The notes: generated from the sequence alone by a model not told the origin. A DNA stretch of 64,000 nucleotides from Mitsuokella sp. oral taxon 131 str. W9106 (GCF_000469545.1 NZ_KI273058.1:117002-181001), one strand, 5' to 3'. Positions 1 through 9,104 are shown, counted from the first letter of the stretch. Made by a program: numbers and translations.

Positions 1-1149
1 GTCGACCGGCGCAGCGACGACGTCGGGCGCAGCGATACCTTGATGGTCGCATCGGTCGATACGGCAAAGGAAAAGGCGGCGCTTCTCTCCATCCCGCGTG
101 ACACGCGCGTTGCGATCGAGGGAAATGGGAACGACAAGATCAATCACGCTTACGCGTTCGGCGGGCATAAGCTCACGCAGAAGAGTGTCGAGGGGCTTCT
201 CGGTGTCAAGATCGACCACTACATCCTCATCGACACGAGAGCATTTGAACGCATCATCGATGCGATTGGCGGCATAGATATCAACGTCCGGAAGCGCATG
301 CACTATGAAGATCCGTGGGATGACGACGGGGGGCTTGTCATCGACTTTTACCCCGGCGAACAGCACATGGATGGCAAGAAGGCGATGGAGTACGTGCGCT
401 ACCGCGATGGCGAGGGCGATATCGGGCGCATTGGACGCCAGCAGACTTTTATGAAGGCGGTGCTCGCAAAGCTCATTTCGCCCGATATGCTCCCGCGCCT
501 GCCGCAGGTCATCGAGGAGGTCCGCACTTCGATGGAGACGGATATGTCGGCGATGGAGCTTCTCGGCTTTGCCAGGGTCCTGAAGGGCGTACAGGCGCAG
601 GGACTCGAGGCGAAGATGGTGCCCGGAAGCCCCGGCTTCCACGAGGATATCAGCTATTGGCTGCCGGATATCCCCGAACTGCGCGGCCTGCTCGCTTCCG
701 AGATGGGGCGGACGCTCTCGGAGAAGGAGAAGGAACAGGCGCAGAAGGACGAAGACGCGTACTTCGCGGCGCTGCCGAAAGACCTCAAGGTCATCGCACA
801 GAAATCGCAGGGAAGCGCGTCACTCGGCGAAAGCGCGGGGGATGAGCCGGCAGAAAAGCCGATGAGACCGAAGGAGATCTCCGTCATGGTCATCAATTCG
901 AGTGGGATCAACGGTGCGGGAGCAGAGGTCGCAGCAGTGCTGCAGCGCAAGGGATTCATCATTTCGGGGGTCGAGACGGGACGGACGAGTTCGCGCGAGC
1001 AGACGACGATCACGACCGCGACGCGCAATACGGATGTATTTTACGGCATGCCGTTCCCGTGCATCATCATGGACGGAGGCAGCTCGAACCAGGCTGTCGT
1101 CAACATCGGCCTTGACTACAGGAAAACCGGCAGGAAAGACAGCAAATAG
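1..1149 (+). CDS. LCP (LytR-CpsA-Psr) family protein, 5' end outside window
   Basis: The reading frame is open from base 1, so the gene starts before the window; the in-frame TTG/ATG at 40-45 lies inside the conserved LCP core and is not the start. The visible part opens with the family's RRSDDVGRSDTLMV segment, followed by SIPRDTRV and a block with the YVRYRD arginines that bind the polyprenyl pyrophosphate headgroup. From about residue 290 a second domain resembles LytR_C (VMVINSSGINGAGAEVAAVL). LCP enzymes transfer undecaprenyl-linked glycans to the cell wall at the outer face of the inner membrane. The N-terminal membrane anchor cannot be seen. The family is clear; the acceptor glycan is unknown. 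Confidence 0.88.
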   Translation, partial: VDRRSDDVGRSDTLMVASVDTAKEKAALLSIPRDTRVAIEGNGNDKINHAYAFGGHKLTQKSVEGLLGVKIDHYILIDTRAFERIIDAIGGIDINVRKRMHYEDPWDDDGGLVIDFYPGEQHMDGKKAMEYVRYRDGEGDIGRIGRQQTFMKAVLAKLISPDMLPRLPQVIEEVRTSMETDMSAMELLGFARVLKGVQAQGLEAKMVPGSPGFHEDISYWLPDIPELRGLLASEMGRTLSEKEKEQAQKDEDAYFAALPKDLKVIAQKSQGSASLGESAGDEPAEKPMRPKEISVMVINSSGINGAGAEVAAVLQRKGFIISGVETGRTSSREQTTITTATRNTDVFYGMPFPCIIMDGGSSNQAVVNIGLDYRKTGRKDSK

Positions 1150-1172
1150 ATCGGCAGGAAGGGGAGCGGCGG

Positions 1173-3164
1173 TTGAGTTCGCTGAAGGCAATCGGCCTCA
1201 AGAAGGCATTCGGTATCGAGACGCTTTTTCACGATGTGACGTTTGAAGTCGCGCATGGGGACAAGGTCGGATTTGTCGGCGCAAACGGCGCGGGCAAGAC
1301 GACGCTCATGCGCTGTCTTTTAGGGCAGGAAGAGCTCGACAGCGGCACGGTGCAATTCGAAGGTGCCGCTTCGATCGGCTACGTCGAGCAGCAGGCGGAG
1401 TTCGGAGACGGGACGCTCTACGAGGAGTTTCTCCGCGCCTTCCGCGACGTCATCGCGCTCGGCGCGAAGAAGCGCGAGCTTGAGGTGCGCATCGCAAGCG
1501 ACCACAGCGAGGAAACGATGGCGGCGTACAGCCGCGTCGCATTTCGGTTCGAGCAGCTCGGCGGCTACGATTACGAGGCGCGCATCCGCCGCGTCGCCTT
1601 TGGGCTTGGATTTACAGAAGAGGACTTGGAAAAGGAAGCCAGCTGCTTTTCGGGGGGGCAGAAGACGCGCATCTGTCTCACAAAGGCGCTTTTGCGCGAA
1701 CCGGATTTCCTTTTCCTCGATGAGCCGACGAATCATCTTGACGTCCGCATGATCGAGTGGCTGGAAGGGTTCCTTCGCGCCTATTCGGGTGGCGTGCTCA
1801 TCATCTCGCATGACCGCTACTTCCTGGATCGCACCGCGACGCGCATCCTGGAGCTTGCGGGGCGTACGGTCACGAGCTACGAGGGCAACTACACGTACTT
1901 CATGAAAGTCAAGACCGAGCGCCGCGCCGCGCTCCAATCCGCCTACGAGAAGCAGCAGGAGCACATCCGAAAGACGGAGGAGTACATCCGCCGCTACAAG
2001 GCGGGCATCAAGAGCAAGCAGGCGCGCGGCAGGCAGAGCCAGCTGAACCGCCTTGCGCGCATCGTGCTGCCGCCTGAGGAGGCGGCCTTCAATTCCTTTG
2101 CGTTCAGTGCCCCTCCGGCGTGCGCGCAGCGCGTCGCAGAGCTTGAAGACGTCCGTGTCGCGTTTGGCGGGCATACGGTATTCGAGCATCTTTCGCTGTG
2201 TATTCGGAACGGGGATGGCGTCGCACTCGTCGGACCGAACGGTGCGGGCAAGACGACGCTCCTTCGCCTGCTCGTCGGCGAGATCGAGCCGCAGGGCGCA
2301 GGCCGCGTGAAGATCGGCAGCCGGGTCAAGATCGGCTATTTCTCGCAGCAGCACGAAGGGCTCAACCCAGACCATACCATTCTCGAAGAGCTTCAGTCGG
2401 ATTTCGGGCTCGGCGAGGAACAGGCGCGCCGTTACCTCGGGGCGTTCCTATTCCACGGCGACGAAGTGCTTCGCCGCATCGGCTCGCTTTCGGGCGGCGA
2501 GCAGTCGCGCGTCGCATTTTTGAAACTCATGCTCACGGGCGCGAATTTTCTCGTGCTCGATGAGCCGACAAACCATCTCGACATTCCCGCGCGCGAGGCA
2601 GTCGAAGAAGCGCTCATGGCGTACCCCGGCACATTTCTTGCCGTCTCGCATGACCGCTACTTCCTCGACAAAGTCGCGAATTGCACGTTTGAGCTGGAGG
2701 GAGGCAGGCTGAAGGAGTATTTCGGCGGCTACAGCTACTATCAAATGAAAAAGGAAGCGGAGCGCGAAGAGGCCGCAGAGGAAGCGGCAGAGCGGAAAGA
2801 GGCGGAGCGCGAAAAAGCGGCCAAGGAAAAGGCACGTGAAAAAGAGTGCGCACGGCGGCAGCGGGCAGAGCGCGGCGGAAGCGAGCCGCGCGGGAAAGCG
2901 CAGGCGGAAGCAGCGGCGCGCGAGGCGGCGGAAACGAGCCGCATCCAAGGCATGAGCGAAGCGCGGCGCGAGGAAATGATCCAGCGCGCCGAGGCGGAGA
3001 TCGCCATGGCGGAAGCGGAACTCAAGGGGCTTGAGGTTTCGATAAACGATCCCGCCGTGCAGAAAGACCCTGAAAAGAGCCGTGAGATCGCGGCGGAATA
3101 CGCGGCAAAGGAGCGGGAAATCGAGCAGCGCTACGCGAGGTGGGAAACGCTGACGGAGGCGTAA
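1173..3164 (+). CDS. ABC-F family ATPase (Uup/YdiF type)
   Basis: A 663-residue soluble protein with two ABC ATPase domains and no membrane segment. Domain 1 has GANGAGKTT near residue 37, FSGGQKTR and LFLDEPTNHLD; domain 2 has [17 protein letters not shown] and LVLDEPTNHLD. A charged inter-domain linker (about 245-300) and a long Glu/Ala/Arg-rich, probably coiled-coil C-terminal tail (about 525-655) match Uup/YdiF-type ABC-F proteins, which act on ribosomes rather than in transport. The start is TTG with an AGGAAGGGGAG site 6 nt upstream. It begins 23 nt after the LCP gene. Whether it gives antibiotic protection cannot be told from sequence; a housekeeping translation factor is more likely. 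Confidence 0.9.
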   Translation: MSSLKAIGLKKAFGIETLFHDVTFEVAHGDKVGFVGANGAGKTTLMRCLLGQEELDSGTVQFEGAASIGYVEQQAEFGDGTLYEEFLRAFRDVIALGAKKRELEVRIASDHSEETMAAYSRVAFRFEQLGGYDYEARIRRVAFGLGFTEEDLEKEASCFSGGQKTRICLTKALLREPDFLFLDEPTNHLDVRMIEWLEGFLRAYSGGVLIISHDRYFLDRTATRILELAGRTVTSYEGNYTYFMKVKTERRAALQSAYEKQQEHIRKTEEYIRRYKAGIKSKQARGRQSQLNRLARIVLPPEEAAFNSFAFSAPPACAQRVAELEDVRVAFGGHTVFEHLSLCIRNGDGVALVGPNGAGKTTLLRLLVGEIEPQGAGRVKIGSRVKIGYFSQQHEGLNPDHTILEELQSDFGLGEEQARRYLGAFLFHGDEVLRRIGSLSGGEQSRVAFLKLMLTGANFLVLDEPTNHLDIPAREAVEEALMAYPGTFLAVSHDRYFLDKVANCTFELEGGRLKEYFGGYSYYQMKKEAEREEAAEEAAERKEAEREKAAKEKAREKECARRQRAERGGSEPRGKAQAEAAAREAAETSRIQGMSEARREEMIQRAEAEIAMAEAELKGLEVSINDPAVQKDPEKSREIAAEYAAKEREIEQRYARWETLTEA

Positions 3165-3214
3165 CGAGTGTTGGCGCAGACCGGGCGGCGTGACGGACGA
3201 TGAGGAGGGAGCAA

Positions 3215-5431
3215 ATGCCGGACAAGCGAAATGAGCAGACGATCCTCGGATTTGGCGATGAACCCGCGCCCGAGGAGCTTGAAGGCAGCGTTGACAGCGT
3301 TGTCTTCACGAATGACGAAGGCAGCTTCTCCGTCTTTCGCCTGCGTCCGGCAGGCGGGAACAGCCGTGTCTCGGTCACGGCGCCGTGCGCTGCGCCGCTC
3401 GTGGGGCAACAGGTGCGCCTTGCGGGCACGTGGGTCAATCATCCGCGCTTCGGGCAGCAGTTCAAGGCGCGGTCGCTGCGCGTTGAGGCACCGTCGAGCG
3501 CAAAGGGCATCGAGCGCTTCCTCGCCTCGGGGGCAGTGGAGGGAATCGGCCCTGCGATGGCAGCGCGCATCGTAAAGAAGTTCGGCACGGATGCGCTGCG
3601 GATCATCGAGGAACAGCCGCATCAGCTCCAAGAGGTTGCGGGCATCGGCAGGAAGACGGCGGAGAAGATCGCCGCATCCTATCGCGCGCAGACGGAGCTG
3701 CGTGAGATCATGGTATGGCTTGAGGGACATGGCATATCGGGCACGTTTGCCGCGCGCATCTTCAAGGCCTATTCGTCCTTTTCGCTCGATGTGCTCCAGC
3801 ATCATCCGTACCAGCTCGCACGCGAAATCGAAGGCATCGGCTTTCAGACGGCGGACGCGATCGCCGCGAGCCTCGGTGTCGCAGGCGATGACACGGAGCG
3901 CGTAGCGGCGGGCATTGACTACGCGCTGCAGCAGATCGCGACAAATGGGCATTGCTGCATCCCCGAAGGCCCGCTCGCCGAGAAGGCGGCAAAGCTCCTC
4001 GGCGTTCCTGCGGCGCGCGTGCGCGACGTGATACAGGCGCAGCTCGCCGCAAAGCGGCTCGCCGTCGAGTACGAGGGCGCGGACATGCTCATCTACCCAT
4101 CGCAGCTCTACCGCGCGGAATGTGCCGTCGCCGAAAAGCTCCTCGATTTGCAGAAAAACGCGCATGCCGTCGCGGGCGCGGATCGTGGCGCGGCCCTTGT
4201 CGCAAAGTGGGAGCGGAAGACAGGCCTGTCGCTTGCACCAGCACAGCGCGATGCCGTCGCAAGCGTGCTCGAACACGGCGTATTTGTCCTCACGGGCGGA
4301 CCTGGCACGGGCAAGACGACGGTCGTCCGCGCGATGCTCGACCTCTTGGAGGAAAAGGGGCTTTCGATCCTGCTCGGTGCGCCGACTGGGCGCGCGGCAA
4401 AGCGTCTTGCGGAAGCGACGGGGCGAAAGGCGGTGACCGTTCACCGCATGCTCGAAGCGCAGGGCATCCGCGGCACGGTACAGTTCCTGCGCAGCGAGGA
4501 CGAGCCGCTCGAAACGGACGCTGTTATCCTGGACGAGGTTTCGATGATGGATATTATGCTCATGGCGCACTTTCTCGCCGCCGTTCCGATGGGCTGCCGT
4601 GTCGTCTTCGTCGGCGATGTCGATCAGCTTCCTGCCGTCGGCCCCGGCGCTGTCCTGAAGGACATCCTGCGCTCGAAAGCCGTGCCGAGCGTGCGCCTGA
4701 CGGAAGTCTTTCGCCAGCAGGGCGAGAGCAGCATCGTCATGAATGCGCATGCGATCAATGCAGGACGCGAGCCCGTGGCCGTGCGCGACGTGGGCGCGGA
4801 GTTTCAGTTTTGGGAGCTTCCCGATGCCGCGACGACGGCGGAGAAGATCGTCTCGCTCTGTGCGAACTTCCTGCCGCAGAAGGGGTTCTCGCCGCTTTCG
4901 GACGTGCAGGTGCTCGCGCCGATGCATCGGCAGGAGTGCGGCGTCGACAATCTCAACCGCCTGCTGCAGGAAGCGCTCAATCCGAAGTCGCAGGCAAAGC
5001 CGGAGTACGTCGGTGCCTCGCATACGTTCCGGCTCGGTGATAAGGTCATGCAGACGAAGAACAACTACACGAAGCAGGTATTCAACGGCGATATCGGCTT
5101 TATCACGGCACTCGACGCGAGCGGGCTTTCCGTGCGCTTCGGCGAGGGGCTTGTCGTCGGCTACGAGCGCGGCGAGCTAGGCGAGCTGCAGCTCGCCTAC
5201 GCGATGAGCGTTCATAAGAGCCAAGGCAGTGAGTATCCAGTTATCGTCCTGCCGCTCGTCGCGGGCCATCGCATCATGCTGCAGCGCAATCTCCTCTACA
5301 CGGCCGTGACGCGCGCCAGGGAGAAGGTCATTCTGCTCGGCTCGCGCGCAGCGCTTCGGACTGCCGTCGAGAACGATCGGACGAAGCGTCGCTATACGCT
5401 GCTCGCCGAGCGTCTCGCGCGGAGAAAATGA
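3215..5431 (+). CDS. recD2: RecD2-type ATP-dependent DNA helicase
   Basis: A 738-residue SF1B helicase of the RecBC-independent RecD2 (YrrC) type, a 5'-3' DNA helicase in repair. The N-terminal part has an OB-like region and helix-hairpin-helix elements (GIGPAMAARIVKKFG, GIGRKTAEKIA). The helicase core has Walker A GGPGTGKT at 361-368, ILDEVSMMD (motif II), GDVDQLPAVGPG (motif III), and a C-terminal motif with SVHKSQGSEYPVIVLPL and YTAVTRAREKVILLG. I chose the ATG at 3215: a GAGGAGGG site lies 5 nt upstream, whereas the in-frame ATG at 3200 overlaps that site. It follows the ABC-F gene by 50 nt and is probably cotranscribed. Confidence 0.93.
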   Translation: MPDKRNEQTILGFGDEPAPEELEGSVDSVVFTNDEGSFSVFRLRPAGGNSRVSVTAPCAAPLVGQQVRLAGTWVNHPRFGQQFKARSLRVEAPSSAKGIERFLASGAVEGIGPAMAARIVKKFGTDALRIIEEQPHQLQEVAGIGRKTAEKIAASYRAQTELREIMVWLEGHGISGTFAARIFKAYSSFSLDVLQHHPYQLAREIEGIGFQTADAIAASLGVAGDDTERVAAGIDYALQQIATNGHCCIPEGPLAEKAAKLLGVPAARVRDVIQAQLAAKRLAVEYEGADMLIYPSQLYRAECAVAEKLLDLQKNAHAVAGADRGAALVAKWERKTGLSLAPAQRDAVASVLEHGVFVLTGGPGTGKTTVVRAMLDLLEEKGLSILLGAPTGRAAKRLAEATGRKAVTVHRMLEAQGIRGTVQFLRSEDEPLETDAVILDEVSMMDIMLMAHFLAAVPMGCRVVFVGDVDQLPAVGPGAVLKDILRSKAVPSVRLTEVFRQQGESSIVMNAHAINAGREPVAVRDVGAEFQFWELPDAATTAEKIVSLCANFLPQKGFSPLSDVQVLAPMHRQECGVDNLNRLLQEALNPKSQAKPEYVGASHTFRLGDKVMQTKNNYTKQVFNGDIGFITALDASGLSVRFGEGLVVGYERGELGELQLAYAMSVHKSQGSEYPVIVLPLVAGHRIMLQRNLLYTAVTRAREKVILLGSRAALRTAVENDRTKRRYTLLAERLARRK

Positions 5432-5460
5432 GGAGGGCGGGCACGTATCGGCGCGCCGGC

Positions 5461-5488
5461 TTGATTTCTTGCGGTTTCATAGTAAAAT
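5461..5488 (+). promoter_or_regulatory. Putative sigma-70 promoter
   Basis: TTGATT (5461-5466) and TAAAAT (5483-5488) are 16 bp apart in an AT-rich gap after recD2. It would drive the exported protein at 5541 and metA. Confidence 0.5.
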
Positions 5489-5540
5489 AGTAAATTAATA
5501 GTGGTAATCATACGAATGAATGGAAAGGGAGGAGAATCCT

Positions 5541-6422
5541 ATGAGATATGCACTTCGCCTGTTTTTCGCCGTCTGCGCCTTGGCTGTGATGCTTGCGGTG
5601 CAAATGGGCGCGGCATACGCCGCAGATGGCTGGTATTGGCTCTCGTCCGATGACAAGTACAGCAAGTTCTACGATCCGTCGTCCGTCGTCGTCACACATA
5701 CGGCTTCTACTTCACGCGGCAAGATCGCGACGGAGATCGCTGCATGGACGAAAACCTCCTACAGCTACGAGGGCGCCAAGGAAACGATCGATGCGTACGG
5801 GCTGAAGGCGGTCATTCTCGATCCGTCGCAGTTCGCCTACAGCCTTGCGGAGATCGTCATCAACCCGCAGAACCGCACGCTGCAGTACGCGAAGGAAGAG
5901 TTCTGCGATGCTTCCGGCAAGGTGCTTTGGTCGCATGCCGATGGACGCGCCAAGGAGATCACGAGCCAGGAGTTTGACGAGGGATTCTACGATGCCGTTG
6001 TGGACCAAGTCTTTGCCATCGGCGAAGCAAAGCGTGCCAAGGCGGATGACCGCTGGATCACGCTTTGGGACAGTGTGGCGCCGGACGGCACGCGCATGCA
6101 CGTGACCGGCGATACGACGACGATGCGCATGAAAGGCGAAAACCTCATCTTTTGGAAATGGGCGGAGACGAAGGACAGCGCAGGGCACGTCATGGAGATC
6201 CAGTTCCAAAAGGCGGCAGTCAACCTCCCGCAGGGAACGGAGCGCATCATAAAGGGGACGCGCTGGACGCCCGCTTCGGGCTGGAAGGACTTGGATGACG
6301 ACATGGACGGCGCCTATCGCATGATCCCGCCTACGAGCGTCGCGTACAAGGGAATCGAGAAGCTGCGCGCCTATGCAGCAGGCTATTCGATGTGGCTCAA
6401 CCGCTATAGCATTGAAGATTAA
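5541..6422 (+). CDS. Exported protein of unknown function
   Basis: A 293-residue protein with a typical signal peptide: MRYALR basic start, hydrophobic core, and a probable cleavage after AAYA (about residue 29). The mature part is rich in Trp, Tyr and Asp, begins [18 protein letters not shown], and repeats short [12 protein letters not shown] patterns typical of surface or periplasmic beta-rich proteins. I do not recognise the family. The start at 5541 has GGGAGGAG ending 5 nt upstream; the in-frame ATG at 5520 would place that site inside the gene. Its stop is only 11 nt before metA, so the two are probably cotranscribed, although no functional link is evident. A second exported protein follows metA at 7469. 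Confidence 0.75.
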   Translation: MRYALRLFFAVCALAVMLAVQMGAAYAADGWYWLSSDDKYSKFYDPSSVVVTHTASTSRGKIATEIAAWTKTSYSYEGAKETIDAYGLKAVILDPSQFAYSLAEIVINPQNRTLQYAKEEFCDASGKVLWSHADGRAKEITSQEFDEGFYDAVVDQVFAIGEAKRAKADDRWITLWDSVAPDGTRMHVTGDTTTMRMKGENLIFWKWAETKDSAGHVMEIQFQKAAVNLPQGTERIIKGTRWTPASGWKDLDDDMDGAYRMIPPTSVAYKGIEKLRAYAAGYSMWLNRYSIED

Positions 6423-6433
6423 GGAAGTGCCGT

Positions 6434-7366
6434 ATGCCAATTAAGATACCGAACAACCTGCCGGCGGCTCACGTCCTTGAGGGAGAGAATATCTTCGTCA
6501 TGGATGCGGATCGCGCCTACAGTCAGGACATCCGTCCGCTTCGGCTGATCATCTTGAACCTCATGCCCATCAAGTCGGTTACGGAGACGCAGCTCCTGCG
6601 CCTTTTGGGCAATACCTCCCTGCAGGTGGAAGTGGACTTCATCTACACGGAGTCGTATGTGCCGAGCCACACGTCGCATGCGTACCTCACGGAGTTTTAC
6701 GGCACGTTTGCCGAGGTGCGCCACAAAAAGTACGACGGCATGATCATCACAGGCGCGCCCGTCGAAAACATGGCATTCGAGGAAGTCGCCTACTGGGACG
6801 AAGTCGCGGAGATCATGGAGTGGAGCAAGAAACACGTCTATTCCGTCTTCCACATTTGCTGGGGCGCACAGGCGGGGCTCTACTACCACTACGGCATCAA
6901 GAAGCACGATGTGCCCCAAAAGATTTTCGGCGTTTACCCGCACCACCTCTGCGTCGAGCACGAGAAGCTCCTGCGCGGATTTGACGATATCTTCTACGTG
7001 CCGCACTCGCGCTATACGGAAAACCGGCGTGAGGATATCGAGCGCGTGCCGGAGCTTGCCATACTCGCGGAAGCGGAAGGCGAGGCGGGACCCTATATCA
7101 TCGCGAACCTCGAGGCGCGCCAATTCTTCATCACGGGGCATGCGGAGTACGACCCGCTGACGCTCAAGCAGGAATACGACCGCGACGAAGCGGCGGGGCT
7201 CCATCCGAACATCCCGCAGAACTACTATCCGGATGATGACCCGCGGCAGACCCCCGTCGTCCGCTGGCGTTCCGTTGCGCATCTTCTCTTCGCGAACTGG
7301 CTCAATTACTACGTCTATCAGGAAACGCCGTATGAACTCGACAGCCTCTACAAGGAACGCGACTGA
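6434..7366 (+). CDS. metA: Homoserine O-acetyltransferase, MetA family
   Basis: A 310-residue MetA-fold enzyme that acylates L-homoserine in the first committed step of methionine synthesis. The catalytic Cys142 sits in HICWGAQAG and the His/Glu pair in ITGHAEYD near residue 235. Residue 111, which in studied MetA proteins selects the acyl donor (Glu for acetyl-CoA, Gly for succinyl-CoA), is Glu here (GAPVEN), so I predict acetyl-CoA use despite the family's common name homoserine O-succinyltransferase. The length matches the family. It starts 11 nt after the exported-protein gene; I see no SAM riboswitch nearby. Confidence 0.93.
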   Translation: MPIKIPNNLPAAHVLEGENIFVMDADRAYSQDIRPLRLIILNLMPIKSVTETQLLRLLGNTSLQVEVDFIYTESYVPSHTSHAYLTEFYGTFAEVRHKKYDGMIITGAPVENMAFEEVAYWDEVAEIMEWSKKHVYSVFHICWGAQAGLYYHYGIKKHDVPQKIFGVYPHHLCVEHEKLLRGFDDIFYVPHSRYTENRREDIERVPELAILAEAEGEAGPYIIANLEARQFFITGHAEYDPLTLKQEYDRDEAAGLHPNIPQNYYPDDDPRQTPVVRWRSVAHLLFANWLNYYVYQETPYELDSLYKERD

Positions 7367-7468
7367 TCGATTCAGCGGGATTTCATTTGCGTGCGTTACG
7401 ATAACGTCGTCATTTGATAAGATCCGTTTCCTTGAATACGGTGATGGGACAGGCAGGAGTGATTGGGC

Positions 7469-8140
7469 ATGAAGCGATGGTTCTTTGGTGTGCTGGGAGC
7501 AGCCGCAATCCTAGCGGCGATCCTTCCCAAAGGGACGGAGGCTGCGGTGCTTGTGCCCGAGTACATCTACGAGTGGGTGCAGTCGACCGCGCGCCAGAGC
7601 TACTACTTCAACAAGGCGCAAATGCACTACGGCGTCAAGGACGGCATCGTCGATCTCAATATACTTGTCGTGCCGACGCTGCGCACTTACGACGCCATCC
7701 AAATACAGGATGTCGTCTCAAAAAGGCGGTGGAAGCAGCTCTCCCTCGACGGCTACGACGGCCTCGTCGGAGCAGCAGAGTATCTGACGCTGAACCTCAA
7801 GGAGGGAACCGTGCGCATCACGCAGCACGACGACCTCGATCAGGACTGGGGCACGATCTTTTCCGACAAGCGCAGCGACGAAGAGCCCATAAGGCTCGCG
7901 AATCTTTCCGATAAGGACGTCGACGGCAAGTTCTATCAAGCGATCATCGCGTATGCGAATGCCCATCAGATCGAGATCGCTTCCCGCACGAATGGAACGC
8001 TTACGGAAGCGGACAAGAAGATACTCGAAGCGAAGCGCAAGGAATGGAGCAAGGCGCAGTATGAGAAGGATCATCCTGAGGAAGGGAACCAGCACGGCGC
8101 GAAGGATAAGAAGGATAACAAGAAGAAAAACCGAACCTAG
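7469..8140 (+). CDS. Exported protein with lysine-rich tail, unknown function
   Basis: A 223-residue protein. Residues 1-26 form a signal peptide (MKRWFF, hydrophobic core, probable cleavage near TEAA). The mature part has DLNILVVPTLRTYDAIQIQDVVSK and a final strongly charged tail (about 190-223, KDKKDNKKKN). I do not recognise the family. ATG at 7469 is preceded by AGGCAGGAG with 9 nt spacing; a TTG 6 nt upstream in frame is less likely. The stop codon lies in a perfect 15-bp tandem duplication, and a hairpin terminator follows. A weak TAAGAT -10 occurs near 7418. It may be a distant relative of the exported protein before metA; this is only a guess from size and composition. Confidence 0.7.
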   Translation: MKRWFFGVLGAAAILAAILPKGTEAAVLVPEYIYEWVQSTARQSYYFNKAQMHYGVKDGIVDLNILVVPTLRTYDAIQIQDVVSKRRWKQLSLDGYDGLVGAAEYLTLNLKEGTVRITQHDDLDQDWGTIFSDKRSDEEPIRLANLSDKDVDGKFYQAIIAYANAHQIEIASRTNGTLTEADKKILEAKRKEWSKAQYEKDHPEEGNQHGAKDKKDNKKKNRT

Positions 8141-8154
8141 AAAAACCGAACCTA
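8125..8154 (+). repeat. Perfect 15-bp tandem duplication across a stop codon
   Basis: GAAAAACCGAACCTA occurs twice in a row (8125-8139 and 8140-8154). The junction makes the TAG stop of the exported protein; with one copy the frame would end at TAA in the same place, so the protein is unaffected. Confidence 0.9.
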
Positions 8155-8156
8155 AA

Positions 8157-8187
8157 AGAAGGACTGCCGCATGGGAGCAGTCCTTCT
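8157..8187. terminator. Hairpin terminator between convergent genes
   Basis: AGAAGGACTGC (8157-8167) pairs with GCAGTCCTTCT (8177-8187) around a 9-nt loop. Read on the minus strand it is followed by a short T run, so it best fits the end of nrdG, but it lies between two converging genes and may serve both. Confidence 0.75.
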
Positions 8188-8199
8188 TCTATTGGAAAA

Positions 8200-8706
8200 T
8201 CAATGGTCGTAAAGCAGCACCACATGACCGCAATTTCGCGTCTCCTTCATCGCGATGACGCGCTGGTTGCGCGAGCCGCGGAAGTGGAGCGTGAGGTCGC
8301 GCTCGGCTTCGCGGTAGTCGCCGTCGACGAGGACGTCCACGGAAGCGAGCAGTGCGTCCGTCGCCGCATCGCCTTTTGCGCGCAGTTCCTCGAAGGTGAA
8401 TCCCGTGTAGCACCATACGTCAAGGCCTGCCGCATGGAGCTTTTTGGCGAGGACGGCGAGCGGTGCAGCTTGCAGGAACGGCTCGCCACCGCTGAACGTC
8501 ACGCCGGTGAGCAGCGGATTCTTCCGAATTTGGGCGAAGAGCGAATCGACCGTTTCCGCCCTGCCGCCCGTGAGCGGCTGCGTCTCTTCGTTCTGGCAGC
8601 CGGGACAGTGGCGCGGGCAGCCCTGCACGAAGATCGTAAAGCGCACGCCGTCGCCGTCAACGACGGACTCGTCGACGACGCCCGCAACCTGTAGGGTTTC
8701 ATTCAT
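8200..8706 (-). CDS. nrdG: Anaerobic ribonucleotide reductase-activating protein (radical SAM)
   Basis: A 168-residue radical SAM enzyme that installs the glycyl radical on class III ribonucleotide reductase NrdD. The 4Fe-4S cysteines are in GCPRHCPGC (CX3CX2C), preceded by the GVRFTIFVQ strand, with VTFSGGEPF as the SAM-binding GGE motif. The start at 8706 (MNETLQVAG) fits the family length; an upstream in-frame ATG at 8769 would add 21 residues unlike the family. It lies 84 nt downstream of a small NrdD-like gene on the same strand, so the two appear to form an operon. A full-length nrdD is not in this window. Confidence 0.93.
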   Translation of the reverse strand: MNETLQVAGVVDESVVDGDGVRFTIFVQGCPRHCPGCQNEETQPLTGGRAETVDSLFAQIRKNPLLTGVTFSGGEPFLQAAPLAVLAKKLHAAGLDVWCYTGFTFEELRAKGDAATDALLASVDVLVDGDYREAERDLTLHFRGSRNQRVIAMKETRNCGHVVLLYDH

Positions 8707-8790
8707 GGGGAGTACCTCGATAGACAGAAAGAGAGCCGTTGCCGTGGAGGGACAGGCAGCGGCTCGCAAGGGGTTGGCGATCGGTGCGGG

Positions 8791-9075
8791 TCAGTGGAGC
8801 CCGTGCTTGACGCGCTCGTGTTCTTCAGCCTGCTTCGCATCGTTCCAACGGTCGACGGTTCCGACGAGATAGCCTGTGATGCGGCGGATGCGCTCGAATT
8901 TCTGCGGCTGGAGCACGTACTCGATCGCGATCTTCCCATTCTCGGCCGGGGAGAGATCGAGACTGCTGACACGCTCGTTCGTCTTCTGCTCGACGCAGTC
9001 GATATAGCTTGCGATTTCCTGCTCGGAAATATGGGAAAGCCCGTTTACGGTCACGTTGATGCCGTTTACTACCAT
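8791..9075 (-). CDS. Stand-alone NrdD C-terminal-like protein with glycyl-radical motif
   Basis: A 94-residue protein whose second half matches the C-terminal end of class III ribonucleotide reductase NrdD: RIRRITGYLVG with the would-be radical glycine at Gly68, then DRWNDAKQAEEHERVKH to the C-terminus. The catalytic barrel and the CX2C...CX2C zinc site that normally precede this motif are absent; the first half (MVVNGINVTVNGLSHISEQE) is unrelated to what I know of NrdD. The start at 9075 has AGGTGA 5 nt upstream. A TTG start at 9201 is excluded because a strong promoter overlaps it. It lies directly upstream of nrdG. Inference: a substrate or spare radical domain for NrdG, comparable in idea to GrcA/YfiD for pyruvate formate-lyase. 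Confidence 0.75.
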   Translation of the reverse strand: MVVNGINVTVNGLSHISEQEIASYIDCVEQKTNERVSSLDLSPAENGKIAIEYVLQPQKFERIRRITGYLVGTVDRWNDAKQAEEHERVKHGLH

Positions 9076-9104
9076 TGTGGTCACCTGTCCTTGTCCAAAA
9101 TAGG

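Noticed and set aside
3131..5023. 630-codon open frame opposite recD2
   Set aside because: Shadow frame of recD2; biased composition, no motif, no ribosome site.
6422..6434. SAM riboswitch or T-box for metA
   Set aside because: There is only an 11-nt gap before metA, and the leader at 5489-5540 is too short for either element.
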